Source: Erodium maritimum (lineage: Eukaryota > Streptophyta > Magnoliopsida > Geraniales > Geraniaceae). Taken from it: a DNA stretch of 64,000 nt. Made by a program: the position numbers and the translations under genes. Shown here piece by piece: positions 1-11,253 of this stretch. The notes beneath the pieces were generated by a model. It was not told the origin of the DNA. It made no database searches and worked only from the letters and a program-made list of their open reading frames with translations. The stretch lies in NCBI GenBank assembly GCA_963921825.1, contig OY997590.1, forward strand, positions 55,046,012 through 55,110,011. Direction: 5' to 3'. How positions within the stretch are numbered: position 1 is the stretch's first letter; every line of letters starts with the position of its first letter.

Positions 1-3000
1 GAAAAAGCCCGATTCGCCCGACATGGCGAATCTGCCCAGGTTTTGAAAACGCCCTTCCGGGGCTCCGAAAATTCCCGTTTTCGTTTCTACGGTCTGAGAA
101 TAATTCAAGGGTTCCTATGCACTCGACGGAATCAATTTACGACTTCCGAGTCATTTAATTCGCGTTTGAAGTTTCTAAAACCCGTCAATTACAACTTTCA
201 CAATTTAATTCCAAATTTCGATCCGGGTGTGGATTAATTACTTGGGGAACGTTCTAAACCACCCGAACACGAAACCTGAATACCCGAGCATGTGGGCCCC
301 ACCCGAACCCCTTTGGCCGTGGGTGGCTTGGGTCGGTTTGGGGCCGGTCCACCATGGTGGTGGCCGATCCTAGCTCCAGCCAGCCACCGTGCACGGTGGC
401 CGGAGCTCCCCCCGAGCCTCTGGTCACCGGAAAACGGTCATCTCTTCACTCCAAACACCTCCAACAAACTCCACACCTCAACTCATCCAAATTCAACCCA
501 TTTCAAACCAAACCCTAACTTTTAAACTTAACAAAACGAGAATCGATTAGGTGCTCACCGTAGAGAAAGTCGATGTGAGCTCGATTCCTTTAGCTCTGAG
601 ACGATCCAATGGTTTGATGATCGAGAATAGTAGAAAAACCCTAGCCAACCCTTCTCTTTTCTCTCCTTTTCTCCTTCTCCTTCTCTCTCTAAAACTATCT
701 TCTTTTTTCTATTTTTTTTCCTTTTTTCCAAGTGTTGGCCGAACCTCTCCCCCTTGTACTTATCTTGTTTTTCCTCAAAAACCTAAAACCACCACTTGTT
801 TGGCAAGTGCCAACTGGGTCCCACACCTTTTTGGAAAAATATCTTCTAGATATTTTCCAATCAGATTCGCGAAATTCGACTATTTCGGGCCCCGAACGGG
901 CACTTTTTGCAAGAAATTACGAAACTTAACGGGCTACAAGTAAATGGCTCAACTAAGATCGCTGCGATGACGGCTAATCTTTTTGGATCCAAATAGGACC
1001 TCGAATGGACCAAAACGTCGCTCGGTTGACTTTTCCAGCGAAAAGTCAACATTTTCCAAAATGGTCAGAAAGTTGCCCTGAGTCCCCCGGAACTCACTTT
1101 GGTCGATAACGGGGTCAACTTAAGTCCGGTATGACCCTCGGGGTCAAATTTAGGTTCTATTAAGTGTTTGTCTAAATTTTTTAAATTTTCCCGTTTTTCG
1201 CATATTTGACTGGCGTTGACCGGGAGTGGTTCTTACAGTTTTGAAATAAAAGAAATTAAAAATAGATTTGATTTAAGACGGGTTTTGTACTGTGAACGGA
1301 TTTTTAACCACGGGCGATAAAACGGACGTTTAAACGGGACGATTAAAAATCGAACTTATACGGGACTTAAAGTGGAACGATGAATCGGACTTGAAACTCA
1401 TGTCTCGGTAATCGTGCCTAGAAACTCGTGCCTCGGTAAACGTGCACCGGGTTCTATGCTCGGGTGCTCGAACCCGATTCGTCGTAATCCCGTTTTTATC
1501 CCGTTCGAGTTTAAAAGGCAACGTATTGAACTTATTTTGGACCGTACCTGATCTGATCGTAAGTTTGAACTGTTAAAAACCCAGACTTGGACTTTTCCCG
1601 AGAACTTGGACTTCGCCCAAGAAGACAGAGTTGGCCCGGTCGTCAGCAGCTAGGAGATGTAGCTGTTGTGATCGTCATTGTGGTAGGGAAAAGCCGTAAA
1701 CTCCACTCCTGTTTTAAATAACGCTAATAGTATACCTACATGATAATTAATAACCGGAAAGGTCCTAGATTGCATATAGGATGAAATTCACTAGAATAGC
1801 CGTATTTCAATTATAACAACAACTGGACGAGTCATAGTATGCATATAGGATATGATTCACTAGTTAACTGCTTTCAATACTTGGGAAATTGTCGTGCTGG
1901 TAGATGGGCCGTGATGAGCCTTAGGATTGTTTGTGTTTGCCTCACATGTCGTGCTTGCTTAGTATTTAGGTTAGGACATGAGTCTAACGAAACTAGATCA
2001 ATTGTAATGTTGAATGTATGCTTGAATGAATGCTACATGAATGCTTGAATGAATGCTTCATGAATGCTTGAATGAATGCTTGAATGAATGTTTGAATGAA
2101 TGCTTGAATGAACGTTGAGTGTAATTGATTGTGCCAAATGGTATGATCGGGTGAGTGATAGACTGATGATCGTGGTTGGTAAGTATGCAGGTAAGCTTGG
2201 TTGCTAGTATGAGTTGTGTGTTGTGGCCTGTCGGGAATTGAGTGCCTTCGTTGTTTACTTATCGAGCGGGTATTCCGATCTGTTATGTTTAAGTTGTTGT
2301 CTATTACGTGGCTTCGTGATCCGGAGAGATCTATGGTGCAATACCGTCTTATCCGTGGCTCTGTGATCCGGAAAGACTGGTTTCACCCCGATACTTCATG
2401 ATATTATTGCCCTTCCCGATGCTTCGTGTTCCGGAAGGACTGGTTCCACCCCGATGCTTCGTGATACGGGAAGACTGAGCCGATGATGTTCCGGCACTAT
2501 ACTTAATTGTCTTATTCCGATGTTACGTGTTCCAGAGAAACTCACTTTGTCCCGATGAATTATGGTCCTTCGGGACATTTTCAGGGACTTCCGAGAACGT
2601 GCGTTCCTAGGGAACTTTTTCGGAAATCCCGATGATTGTGTTTTCCTCCAGATCGAGGGGCTTCCTAATATGATGTACCATTCTGTGTACGGATCAGAGT
2701 CTTGGAATTCGATGTTAAGCATTTCAGTATTGTGTACTTCTTTATTTAATGCTTGTGATGAATTGTTTCTTCTTATTGATACCCTCGAGCTTTATCTCGG
2801 TTAAAGTATTACATGCGTTATTTCCGTTGTCATCCTTGAGGGTTATCTTCTTAAGGCTTGAACTTTTATTGATCTATATTTATGTCATCTTTCGACAAAT
2901 CCTTCTAGCCTTAAATTCTGTTTAATTGCACTACTTGATTTTTATACTTTAACGGAGTTATTTTACTTTACTGTTTTTCCCTACTGAGCGTAAGCTCATC

Positions 3001-3306
3001 CCCCTATTTGTTTACTGTGGCACAGGTTTCTTTGCTGAGTAGAGTTAGAGGTTGACCCAAGGCTTGGGAGTACCTTGAGGATCCGGGTGGTTGATGTTGT
3101 AGACGGCGTACCTCTTTTTCTGTACTAAACATCGTTTTAAATTGATTTGTTTTGAACGGTGGACTTATGTATTATTTATCGGAATGTCCATTTTGAACTT
3201 AAAGTTTTACGAGTTATTTTTCGTTAAATTTCACTTAAATTATTATCTATTTATTATTCCTAGTTCACGTCACGAGTCCGGTCAAAACCGGATATGGGGC
3301 GTGACA
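1..3306 (+). mobile_element. Ty3/Gypsy-type LTR, right part (3' or solo LTR)
   Basis: The segment ends in the block GAGTCCGGTCAAAACCGGAT followed by GGCGTGACA, which also ends the well-delimited solo LTR at 35660-38241. The two also share a stretch around 'ccctactgagcg.aagctca' (2981-3000 and 37911-37930) and the 'catataggat...gccgtgatgagcc' region (1770-1920 and 37100-37270). The sequence after 3306 has no primer-binding site, so this is a 3' LTR or a solo LTR rather than a 5' LTR. Its left end lies outside the window, so the insertion duplication cannot be tested. The two LTRs differ widely in sequence, suggesting old insertions or separate subfamilies. Long LTRs of this type are usual for the Tekay/Del group, but without a coding region that clade is a guess. 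How far left the LTR extends within 1-950 is also inferred. Confidence 0.6.
2006..2115 (+). repeat. 12-bp tandem repeat inside the LTR
   Basis: About eight degenerate copies of a unit close to TGCTTGAATGAA run head to tail. A much shorter version (ttgaatgaatgcttgattcc) sits at the matching place in the solo LTR near 37370-37390, so the array expanded in this copy. Confidence 0.8.
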
Positions 3307-3530
3307 CTTCCTCCTTTTCCATCAGGTCCGTCGTCGTCCTTGCATCCTCTACCACCAGAGTCGTCTCCACCAAAACCTCCTCTTTTTCCACTGGATCTTC
3401 CAGTGTCCTCGCCTCCTCTACTACCAGAATCGTCACTGTCAGTGCCTTCTCTGCCACTAGAGCCATTCCCCCCCGCCTCTTACGCTTACTCGGGGTCAGG
3501 GAGAGTGGAATCAACAACTACTCCTGCTGA
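3307..3530. other. Low-complexity coding-like segment (Pro-rich on +, Gly-rich on -)
   Basis: Three imperfect units of roughly 57 bp read as Pro/Ser-rich peptide on the plus strand (PPKPPLFPLDLP and similar) and as Gly/Asp-rich peptide on the minus strand (GGFGGDDSGGRG). It starts at the LTR edge, so it may be the remaining end of a host proline- or glycine-rich protein gene broken by the LTR insertion. I cannot decide the strand or the family. No start codon, splice site or terminator can be tied to it. Confidence 0.25.
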
Positions 3531-4776
3531 CAACAATGGATGGTCGATGCAAGTCGGACCTCATGGTTCCCCGACTTCCTGGTGTTCGCCCTGTATGCCC
3601 GTTATCCTTTCAAGTTCCCCCAATTTTTTACCACAAGCATTTTCAGGTCGAGTCTGGAAGTGATCATCACCGACGAGCTCTCGTCCGCAACTACAAACAA
3701 GACGTTTGCCTCCCAACTATTCTCCCTGATATAACCGGACATCATGTAGCAGAGTTAATGTTCAATATCGACGGATTAGGATCTACGGATTCGAACTATG
3801 CCTCTCCTTTTTCATTTCATTTTATCATTGTCTACCTATATCTGAGTTACAAGTTTAATCTCATCTTTTCGTTTATTCTAATATTGATTTACAATTTACC
3901 ATTTAAGTCCTCTTGTAACGGATAAAACCTTAAAATATATTTATATTTAATTTACATCTTTTCATGAGAGTACAGCAGAAAAGACAGGAACGAGGAAAAA
4001 GAAGACCCTCCAACCAAACCAAAGAATCAATTTTCTTGTGGCTTTGTTCATAGTACATACGGTCTCCTCCTTGTCAAGATTCCTTTCTGACAGTAACTCC
4101 GAGGGACAACCTCTTACCCAAAGGGACCTCTCTCTTACATCAACATCCACAGAGTTTGAAAGGGAAGAGTGCCCTAAAAGGTTCTTGCATTTTCATGGAT
4201 AAGTAGGTGTCTTCCAAAGAAAAATGAAAGGAGAGTTTTAGGAAGAAAGTGGAACCAAAAGATCTAAAACACAGTACTGAAAACAATCATTCAAGACCAT
4301 CTTATCATCATCAGGCAGAGCAATGATGTTTGCATGAATTTCATCCACAACAAGGAAGAAAAGAGAGGCCTAAAGAGGACAGTTAATCATGTCGCGTCCC
4401 TCCTACCATTCGAGACCCTTTGCAAGTTGCATTTCTTAGTCCATATGAAACTGATTTACTATTTTAAGGAAGGTGTGAACAGATCTTAACCAAATCAGAG
4501 AAGTATGATCTTTGGTGTTACTTCTAAGATGGTTTGGTTTAGTATGTAAAAAGAACAAGGTTATAAATTATCACTAAACAAAATAATTGGTTGATATCCA
4601 AACTAACTTCTTCAAAGTGATTTATAAGCATGCACGAGTTTATCAATTGAATTATAAGGATATAAAAACCTTTTTTATAACTCAAATTTATCCAACTAAT
4701 CGTTCTTAATCATCAATTCCATTAATTTACATTTGCATGCTCAGAAAAATGGCCCTCAAAATAAATTCTGACTAAG
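3531..4776. other. No gene recognised
   Basis: The segment is mostly AT-rich from 3800 on. Short open frames at 3536-3925 and 3962-4150 have no recognisable motif. It ends at the left target duplication of the following LINE. Confidence 0.6.
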
Positions 4777-4785
4777 AGAATATGA

Positions 4786-7046
4786 GTGTTGAGGACGAGT
4801 GTTGAGGACCATCGATCGTCGTTGCTCGTTGGTGTCGATTCGCTCCGACTGACTGATTGGGCGTCAGAGTGCGATTTGGTCAGACGAAGAGGTGTTGTTC
4901 GCCGGCGGAGACATGGTTGTCGGCCAGACTGTTCTGGGATCGCCTCCTTCAGGGTCGCAAGCAGTCTTCAAGCCAGCGGTTTTGTCTGGTTCTTCTCTCT
5001 CCCATTTCAGTTTTGATTGCTGGAGTTCATAGTTGTGCAGAGGACTCATACAATCCAAAAAGGGTCAATTATATGGTGATCCAGTATATGGTGTTATCTG
5101 CATAACAAGTCACGGCGAAAAGGGAGAAAAACAGAAGGGTGGATGTTGACCCTGCCGAGGAAGGACCCAGAGGAAAGGATCCGTCTAGGGAAGGTGCTCG
5201 CCGGACGGGGAGAGTTGCTGCTCCGGGTTCCCTTTCCGATCACAAGATTTTTGTTTATAATCTACTGGATGGGACGACAACTGAAGGTCTGAAAGTGACT
5301 TTTGGCACGGTTGCGGATGTTACTCATATTCACATTCCAACAAATCCAAATCGGATAGATAAATTCTTCGGTTTTGTCTCCTTTCGGATTTGGACTGATC
5401 TTGAACAGGTGGTGAGAAAGGTTAATGGATCCATGTTGGGCTCCCACAAGCTTTTTGTTGCTCAAGCTTGAGATCAAAGCCTTGCCATGGATTTACGAGA
5501 CTCCATCAACAAAAACAGGGAGGAGCGTGCTCGGGGTGGAAGGAAGCAACTAGTTTTGCAGGTTAACAATGCTCGGGCCTCAGAAGTTGATGCAGGGTGG
5601 TTGGGGGTGCTTCGAGAGAACATATTGCCAGCTGATCTGCAAGATGAGTTTGTTCGACAGGGAGAGACTTCCGTTAAGATTACGGCATTGGGGAACAGAG
5701 TCGTCTTGATCCTTTGCTTGGACAAATCGATAGAAGAGCGAATGGTTCTCACAAGATGGGCCTGGCTTTCTCAATGGGTTGTCATGGGTCTTGACAAGGA
5801 GGCTCTACTTAGTAACGGAGGTGTGTTCAATTGGGTTAATTTTGTCGGGGTTCCATACCAAGGGCGGAGTTGTGCGAATCTAGAGTCCCTGGCTGAGAGT
5901 TTGGGTACGATAGTCATGGTTCTTCCAGATTCGTTACATGGACTAAGTTTTGCTGAGTCTTTGGTATTGATCCATATGGAGCCTTGCCTAACTTTGCAGA
6001 TTATGGAGGTGGAATTAGGGGACTCGGTTGTCTCGGTATTGCCTTTGGTCGTTGAAGCTGCCTCTGTGCCTAATTTGTTTGTTGCTGAAGGGACTCGGTG
6101 GGGTGAGGGTGACGTCTCGAGGAGTGGGACAAAATATTATGACGACTCCGATAAGGATAATTGATCTGATTCTCACTTCAGGGAGCCTGTTGATATGGTG
6201 TCGGCGACGCTTTCTGTACCAAGCGATTTTATGAAGACAGAATACACGTTTTCTAGCCCGCAAGTCTAAGGCAGGGAGATTGAGAGCGTGACACCTTCTC
6301 CCACGTACATTGGGGGAGTAGGGATGGACTCAGTACAGGTACATACAAACATGATTGTGCCTGACACGAACTCTCCAGCAGGGACATGTGATTCGGAAAG
6401 GACAGTGTCGAGCAATTTCCTTTTCCGCAAGAAGAAGCGCACGCTTAAGGGTAAGGAACTCTGCAGTAATTCAGGTACCTTATCGGATCAGACTTTCGCG
6501 GTTGATGCATACGGGCCCGGGCCTACCATAGATTTGAGCAAACAACAGTTAGCAACCAAAGCTTGGGCTTATTGTAGCAAAATGGGCTTCAAATCCAAGA
6601 GTACTGCCGAACAGTTCAGGAAGGAACTTGATTTGTTATACGCAGAATTGCGTCCCCCTAGTCCGCAGTGTGATATTTTTGACTCGGAATATACTCCGGA
6701 TAACCCACGAATGTGCAAGGAGGTGGGCTGATCTTTGATGTGGTGAGGTCTGTGGCGGGGCGGAACTATGTGCTGATCTTTGTCTTGTTTCTTCTTAGTT
6801 TTCTTTGGTTCGGTGTAGCATGAGTCCTTTGGTTCCAAGTAGGTTTGGTTGAGTTCTCTAGGTCGGTGGTTATGCTTTTCGATAATTTGTTTGTTTCGGT
6901 TCGTGTTTTTAGCTTGTATTATAGTTGGATGGTATATCCACCTTTGATACTGTCTATTGTAGTTCGTGGTCTTAGTCTGCCCTCGTGCAAAGTGCCTATA
7001 TCTCATTTTGAGAATAAGGCTTATAAAACTTCTCTGATAAAAAAAA
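4786..7046 (+). mobile_element. LINE with ORF1 only (RRM-type, half-LINE)
   Basis: A non-LTR retrotransposon insertion bounded by the direct repeat AGAATATGA at 4777-4785 and 7047-7055, with a 3' A-tract (7039-7047) after CTCTGAT. The body holds a 5' leader (4786-5138), an ORF1 with an RRM domain (5139-6731) and about 310 bp of 3' UTR ending in the A-tract. No endonuclease or reverse transcriptase follows, although both ends look intact. RRM-containing ORF1 proteins are known from the plant BNR-type L1 lineage. Loss of ORF2 by internal deletion before or after insertion, or a line that spreads with ORF1 alone, would both give this structure. It would depend on another LINE for reverse transcriptase. 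Confidence 0.72.
5139..6731 (+). pseudogene. LINE ORF1 protein with RRM domain
   Basis: Starts MDVDPAEEGPRG. An RNA-recognition motif spans about residues 33-110: the RNP2-like strand reads KIFVYNL and the RNP1-like strand reads KFFGFVSF. One frame is used throughout. It is interrupted by TGA at 5469-5471, and it is open again at 5487-6164 (middle domain with WVNFVGVPYQGR and an acidic end, YYDDSDKDN). It is closed across 6165-6287 and open to a stop at 6729-6731. The C-terminal piece has a Lys/Arg stretch (RKKKRTLKGK). ORF1 proteins of plant LINEs bind the element RNA and form particles with it. At least two disabling changes make this copy inactive. It is read as LINE ORF1 rather than a host RRM retrocopy because of the element-like leader, tail and target duplication. 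Confidence 0.65.
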
Positions 7047-7055
7047 AGAATATGA

Positions 7056-7555
7056 ATCCACAAGTTCATTTATTAAGTGGTTAAAACTTTATTTTTTTGA
7101 TCAAAAAATTATTTTAATAGATATTAGATCTAAACCTAGAGAGTTGAGAGTTTGTTTTCGTTTTCGCCTAGTTTTAGTATGGTATATAATCGCCAGGACA
7201 AAACCCAAAAAAGAGAGTGCACTAAAGGATCCAAACGATCTTCTCGAACATCTAGGGCAACGAAACCAATAAATATATTATAAATGTTGTTTTCTATTAA
7301 TTTATGATTTCGTTTATATAATTTTGATTTCGTAATTTTGTCTATATAACTAATTCGATTATGAAAATTTTGAGTTTTTTCTGGGTGTTCCATTAATGAT
7401 TGGGTAATTGAAATAGCCTGCCATTATGATTATTTTGATAAAATATGACAAAAATGTATATAATGTATAATTCAATTAACAAACTTTTTGGATGACCTTT
7501 CTCACTTCATGACTATTCATAAGTAGTTTCAAAATCAAGCGGGAACGGTTTCTCT
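7056..7555. other. AT-rich spacer, nothing recognised
   Basis: Poly-T and AT-rich DNA. The minus-strand open frame at 7136-7393 has no motif and low coding quality. Confidence 0.6.
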
Positions 7556-8700
7556 TCACACATGGTCTACAGAAATTTTTAGTTTTACTGTTCGTCTCTT
7601 CTCAGATGTGTGCCACCGATGGTCGGTGTGGCCTCGGTCATAAGAGCCGCTAGTGGCTATCCCTCTCTTCTCCGTCCCTCTTCCCCTCATCTCTCGGTGT
7701 ATCTCTCCCCAAGTTTGCTTATGTTCTTTTTGATTCAGTGTCGCCACGAGCTCTAGAAACCTTGCCTAACCGTTGAAGCAGTGCCGGCGTGCTTCACCTA
7801 CATGCACGCCTAGCCAAGCATGGCTTTCTCCTCGTGCAGACCGACGAACTGCCCCGAATCCGCCCCTGCCGGCCAACCCTAGAAATGTCCAACAGCTTCC
7901 AAGCTCGGGTACCCCGAGCTTTGGTTTTGCCCCACCATTGCGGCCCGCCTCCGCCTTCCTTCCCCAACAAGGATCTTTCATGTCGTGGAACCTCCGTCTC
8001 CCTAGTCTTCGTTGGCTCGTGCTACGCCACCATCCCTTTCGTAGACAGCTTTGGTGTCAGTTTTCCCTCGAACCCGTTGGGCTCCGTCGACACTAGCCGT
8101 CGTTAGTTTCCCCTATCTGGCCTCGTCTCCTGACGATGAAGATCGAGCTTCTCCGACCGAGCATCTCTACCACGTTTCTCCTACGGGCATATGTTCATAT
8201 GTACATCCACCTTCTGTTAGAGCATCGTAGTCCGAGCAGCTTAGTCGTGCTCCTGCATATCGTGCTTACCCGACCAGACCCGTTCATCAGCCTCAAGAGG
8301 ATTAGATATGCACTTTTCGGCGCCGCCCACCTCGCTCCAATCCTAGCCCTATACGTAGGAGGTCGTCCTCAAAGTAGTTCATGCTCGTCGTGGTTGTTTC
8401 TTTTGTTTATTTTCCTTATAATTTTTTCTGCTTTTTGTATGCCCTCTCTATCGGATCTTCGGCGGATGTGGTTGTTGTATGTGGTGGCGTGTCCGGTCGG
8501 GGCTCTTTATCGGTATCTCTTTTCGGAGAGAGAATAGGGAAGACCGACTTAGTAGTTGTTGGTTTTCTAGGTGCTATGTCGCCCTTTTCGAGATCTATTC
8601 ATCTCGCTCGTCGTCCCTAATGTTCCTGAGAACGACCGATGGATGCAAGACTTGTTTGGTTTATGAGTGTTGTTCAGTATGTAAGGTTTATTGATTTAAG
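7556..8700 (+). other. Unidentified GC-rich retroposon-like or gene remnant
   Basis: A CT-rich leader-like start (7590-7710) is followed by GC-rich sequence with several overlapping open frames up to about 8380, then a T-rich, UTR-like end (8381-8700). One plus-strand frame near 8110-8370 reads as a Ser/Pro/Arg-rich C terminus ending RRRSSSK. The layout of leader, basic C terminus and T-rich tail recalls the ORF1-only LINE at 4786-7046. No domain, A-tract or target duplication is visible, so LINE, retrocopy and host exon remain open. It stops at the edge of the fold-back element. Confidence 0.25.
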
Positions 8701-9400
8701 GGGTGATTACATTTAGCTACACTTAATTATCACTAACTATCACTTAGCTACACATAATTCTTTTTCGTATGAGAGATACCTAACTTTCAAATTTTTACAC
8801 TTTACTACATTATGCTAGTTTTGACATTTTTTTTGGTCTAATAGACACTCTAACTTTCATATCTTTAAACTTTACTAGTTTTTTTTTTAAGTTAGAGTAT
8901 CTCTCAGACGAAATAAATAATGTAAAAACTAACGAATTGTAATAAAGTATAAAATTTTGAAACTTACAGCATCCACAACGGTCGTGGCAGGTGTGTCGTG
9001 GCAAGGCCTGCCACGGCTCTGCCATGACTTGCTGCCACGACTCATCGTGGCAGGACGTCGTTGCAAGGGGGTGTGGCTACGGGTCGTGGCAGGATCCAAA
9101 CACGGCGCAACGCCGTGGTAGGACCTATTTTAGAGGAGAGAGAATACCATTTTGCTTCAAAAACAATTACAAACCATGACCCCCTACCATTATTTATGAT
9201 TTGTCATTGAAGAGACCGTGACAGGAAGCTATAGTAGGGAGGAGAGAGAAAACCAAAAAGCACTTCCTACCATGGCTTATTGACACTAGTCATAGTAGAC
9301 CATTGAAAATGTTAGTAAGGTATCTCTCATATGGGAAAAACAATGAAGTGTGGTTGAATGATAATCGATGATAATTCTATATAAATAAATGTAATTATCC
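8701..9400. mobile_element. Fold-back MITE interrupted by a second MITE
   Basis: The left end GGGTGATTACATTTAGCTAC pairs with the right end ...AAATGTAATTATCC. The match continues inward: ATGAGAGATACC on the left near 8769 against GGTATCTCTCAT at 9319-9330, then CTTTACTAC... on the left against its complement at 8925-8966. The right arm is cut by the inner MITE at 8967-9311. Without it the element is a hairpin of about 350 bp with arms over 120 bp. No matching flanking duplication is evident, so the family is not assigned. Confidence 0.7.
8967..9311. mobile_element. Tourist/Harbinger-like MITE
   Basis: 345 bp flanked by TTA at 8964-8966 and 9312-9314. The ends read CAGCATCCACAACGG and, reversed, CATTTTCAATGG; both resemble the GAGCATC.-CAA-GG ends of plant PIF/Harbinger MITEs. 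The interior is rich in TCGTGGCAGG and its complement CCTGCCACG, giving several small hairpins. No coding capacity is present. It sits inside the right arm of the fold-back element and is therefore younger than it. Confidence 0.65.
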
Positions 9401-9771
9401 TGTAATTTATCGAAGATTGATAACCTTAAATGGGATCATGTGTATTTTGAAGAAGAAATGAATGACATTAATACCGATAAGAAAAGAGGGAATACATTAA
9501 TGCCACAACGTAAAGACACAAAAGTATCTTAGTTTAATGGATTAAAGCTTAAGACCACTCCTCCCTATGCACATCAATGATATGGTTCTTGAATTTAATT
9601 GATGAGTTCTTGATTAAATTGCACTAAACCATTCCAAAGCTCATCTAAACCGGCCCCAACTCCAAGACGTAGTAGCCTAAATTAGCCTTTTCTAAAAGAA
9701 GAGCCACAAGTCATTTCCATGAGGAATTATGTAAGGCAATGGGCTGGTCCGAGGAGTGTCCTGTCAATATG
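9401..9771. other. Spacer, nothing recognised
   Basis: Unique-looking AT-rich DNA between the fold-back element and the microsatellite-seated cluster. No open frame of note. Confidence 0.5.
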
Positions 9772-9787
9772 TATATATATATATATA

Positions 9788-10034
9788 GGGGCTATCGAGT
9801 ACAAACCTTGTTTCGAGTCAGAACGTAGAACTAATCTGGACCATTGATTATCCAAATCGGATGGCCACCGAAATTCAGGGGGGGTGGGGGTGATTGATTA
9901 CGAAATAAATTACAAGATATGCATTAATTAAAAAGATATGCATTAAATCTGGGCCTTTAATTTTACGATCCAATGGCCCAGATTGAAAGTTCTACGTTCT
10001 GACGAAAGATACAAGTTTGTACCTGATAGCTATC
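9788..10034 (+). mobile_element. TA-microsatellite-seated MITE, copy A
   Basis: 247 bp between (TA)8 at 9772-9787 and (AT)12 at 10035-10058. The ends read GGGGCTATCGAGTACAAACC and, reversed, GATAGCTATCAGGTACAAAC. A subterminal inverted block TCAGAACGTAGAAC...AATCTGG lies about 25 bp in on both sides. It has no coding capacity. The position between TA runs resembles the rice Micron elements, which are known to insert into (TA)n microsatellites; family identity is not shown. Confidence 0.7.
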
Positions 10035-10058
10035 ATATATATATATATATATATATAT

Positions 10059-10306
10059 GATAGCTTTCAGGTGCAAATCTTATAACTTCGTCAGAACGTA
10101 GAACTTTCAATCTGGGCCCTTGGATCATATAATTAAAGGCCCAGATTTAATGCATATCTTTTTAATTAATGCATATCTTGTAATTGATTTCGTAATCAAT
10201 CACCCTCACCCCCCTGAATTTCGGTGGCCATCCGATTTGGGTAATCAATGGTCCAGATTGGTTCTACGTTCTGACCCGAAAATGGGTTTGTACTTGATAG
10301 CCCCCC

Positions 10307-10310
<4 letters not shown>
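10059..10310 (-). mobile_element. TA-microsatellite-seated MITE, copy B (inverted relative to A)
   Basis: 252 bp, the reverse complement of copy A at roughly nine bases in ten, bounded by (AT)12 at 10035-10058 and a long (TA)n at 10311-10350. A and B face each other across the TA run and form a near-palindrome of about 520 bp. Divergence between the copies suggests two insertions rather than a fresh inverted duplication. Confidence 0.7.
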
Positions 10311-10353
<43 letters not shown>

Positions 10354-10391
10354 CACTTGAGTGTGAGCCTATATACATATATATATATATA
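10311..10391. repeat. (TA)n microsatellite with an orphan element end
   Basis: (TA)20 at 10311-10350, then 19 bp (10351-10369) that are the reverse complement of the first bases of element C with one change, then another TA-rich run to 10391. The 19 bp look like a terminus left by a deleted inverted copy of C or by imprecise excision. Confidence 0.7.
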
Positions 10392-10674
10392 GGCTCACAC
10401 TCAGGTGCGAACCATGAGTTACGGTGTGAACATGCGCACTCAACAAGATTGCGCCATGTGTCGCGCTCAGAAATGCTCCTCTTTTTTTATAATCAAGTTT
10501 ATTAATTTGATTTTTCCCATTTCGTTTCAACTCCGATTTCATTTTTTCTTGCGCCAATATTCTTATTTTTTTCAAGAGCTTTCTAACAAGTAGTGGATTC
10601 CATATGCTTTGATGTATTTTTGAATACGTTTGTGGATGTGTGAATATGAGTGAGAAAAGTGTGATGTGTTTTGC

Positions 10675-10851
10675 AAATTTAGTGTATATGGTTTGCGGAT
10701 TTTGTGTATATGGTTTGCGGATTTAGTGTATATGGTTTGCGGATTTAGTGTATATGGTTTGCGGATTTAGTGTATATGGTTTGCGGATTTAGTATATGTG
10801 ATTTGCGGATTTAGTGTATATGGTTTGCGGATTTAGTGTATGTGGTTTGAG
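10675..10851 (+). repeat. 22-bp tandem array, left arm of element C
   Basis: About eight copies of ATTTAGTGTATATGGTTTGCGG. The same unit occurs inverted in the right arm (11254-11346) in only about four copies. Confidence 0.85.
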
Positions 10852-11253
10852 AATATACTAAATTCTCTGCAAATTGGCTTTTGATTTGCATAATTTCTGA
10901 ATGTCTGTGCTCCTTTTTTTCCATTTGCTCAGTTTAGTTGCTGCTTCATGAAATATTTTTATCCAGAGGAGACACCAAGGGAATTTAGATTTAGTTTAAA
11001 TTATTCATCCAGTTAAGTTCAATTGCTTCTGATTTGTAAAATTTAATTTACTGTAATCACAATTTCTATACAATTTAGTTCAATTACCATGACTTTGAAT
11101 TACTACCCAACATATTGATGATGGATTAATATCGAGAACAATTGGATATGGATGCTTCTTCTCAAATGTAGAGTTTTTTTTTCGAACAAGGAAAAAGACT
11201 CTAGGTGGACTTGTTATTTCACCACTTAGTCATATTTCTTATGCATTTTATAT

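Noticed and set aside
8136-8537. 133-codon hydrophobic open frame that might be a membrane protein
   Set aside because: The hydrophobicity comes from T-rich UTR-like DNA; a Ser/Arg-rich frame in the same DNA looks more protein-like. No family match is recognisable.
10120-10392. Open frame with (IY)n tail, also at 57889-57918
   Set aside because: Translation of (TA)n microsatellites.
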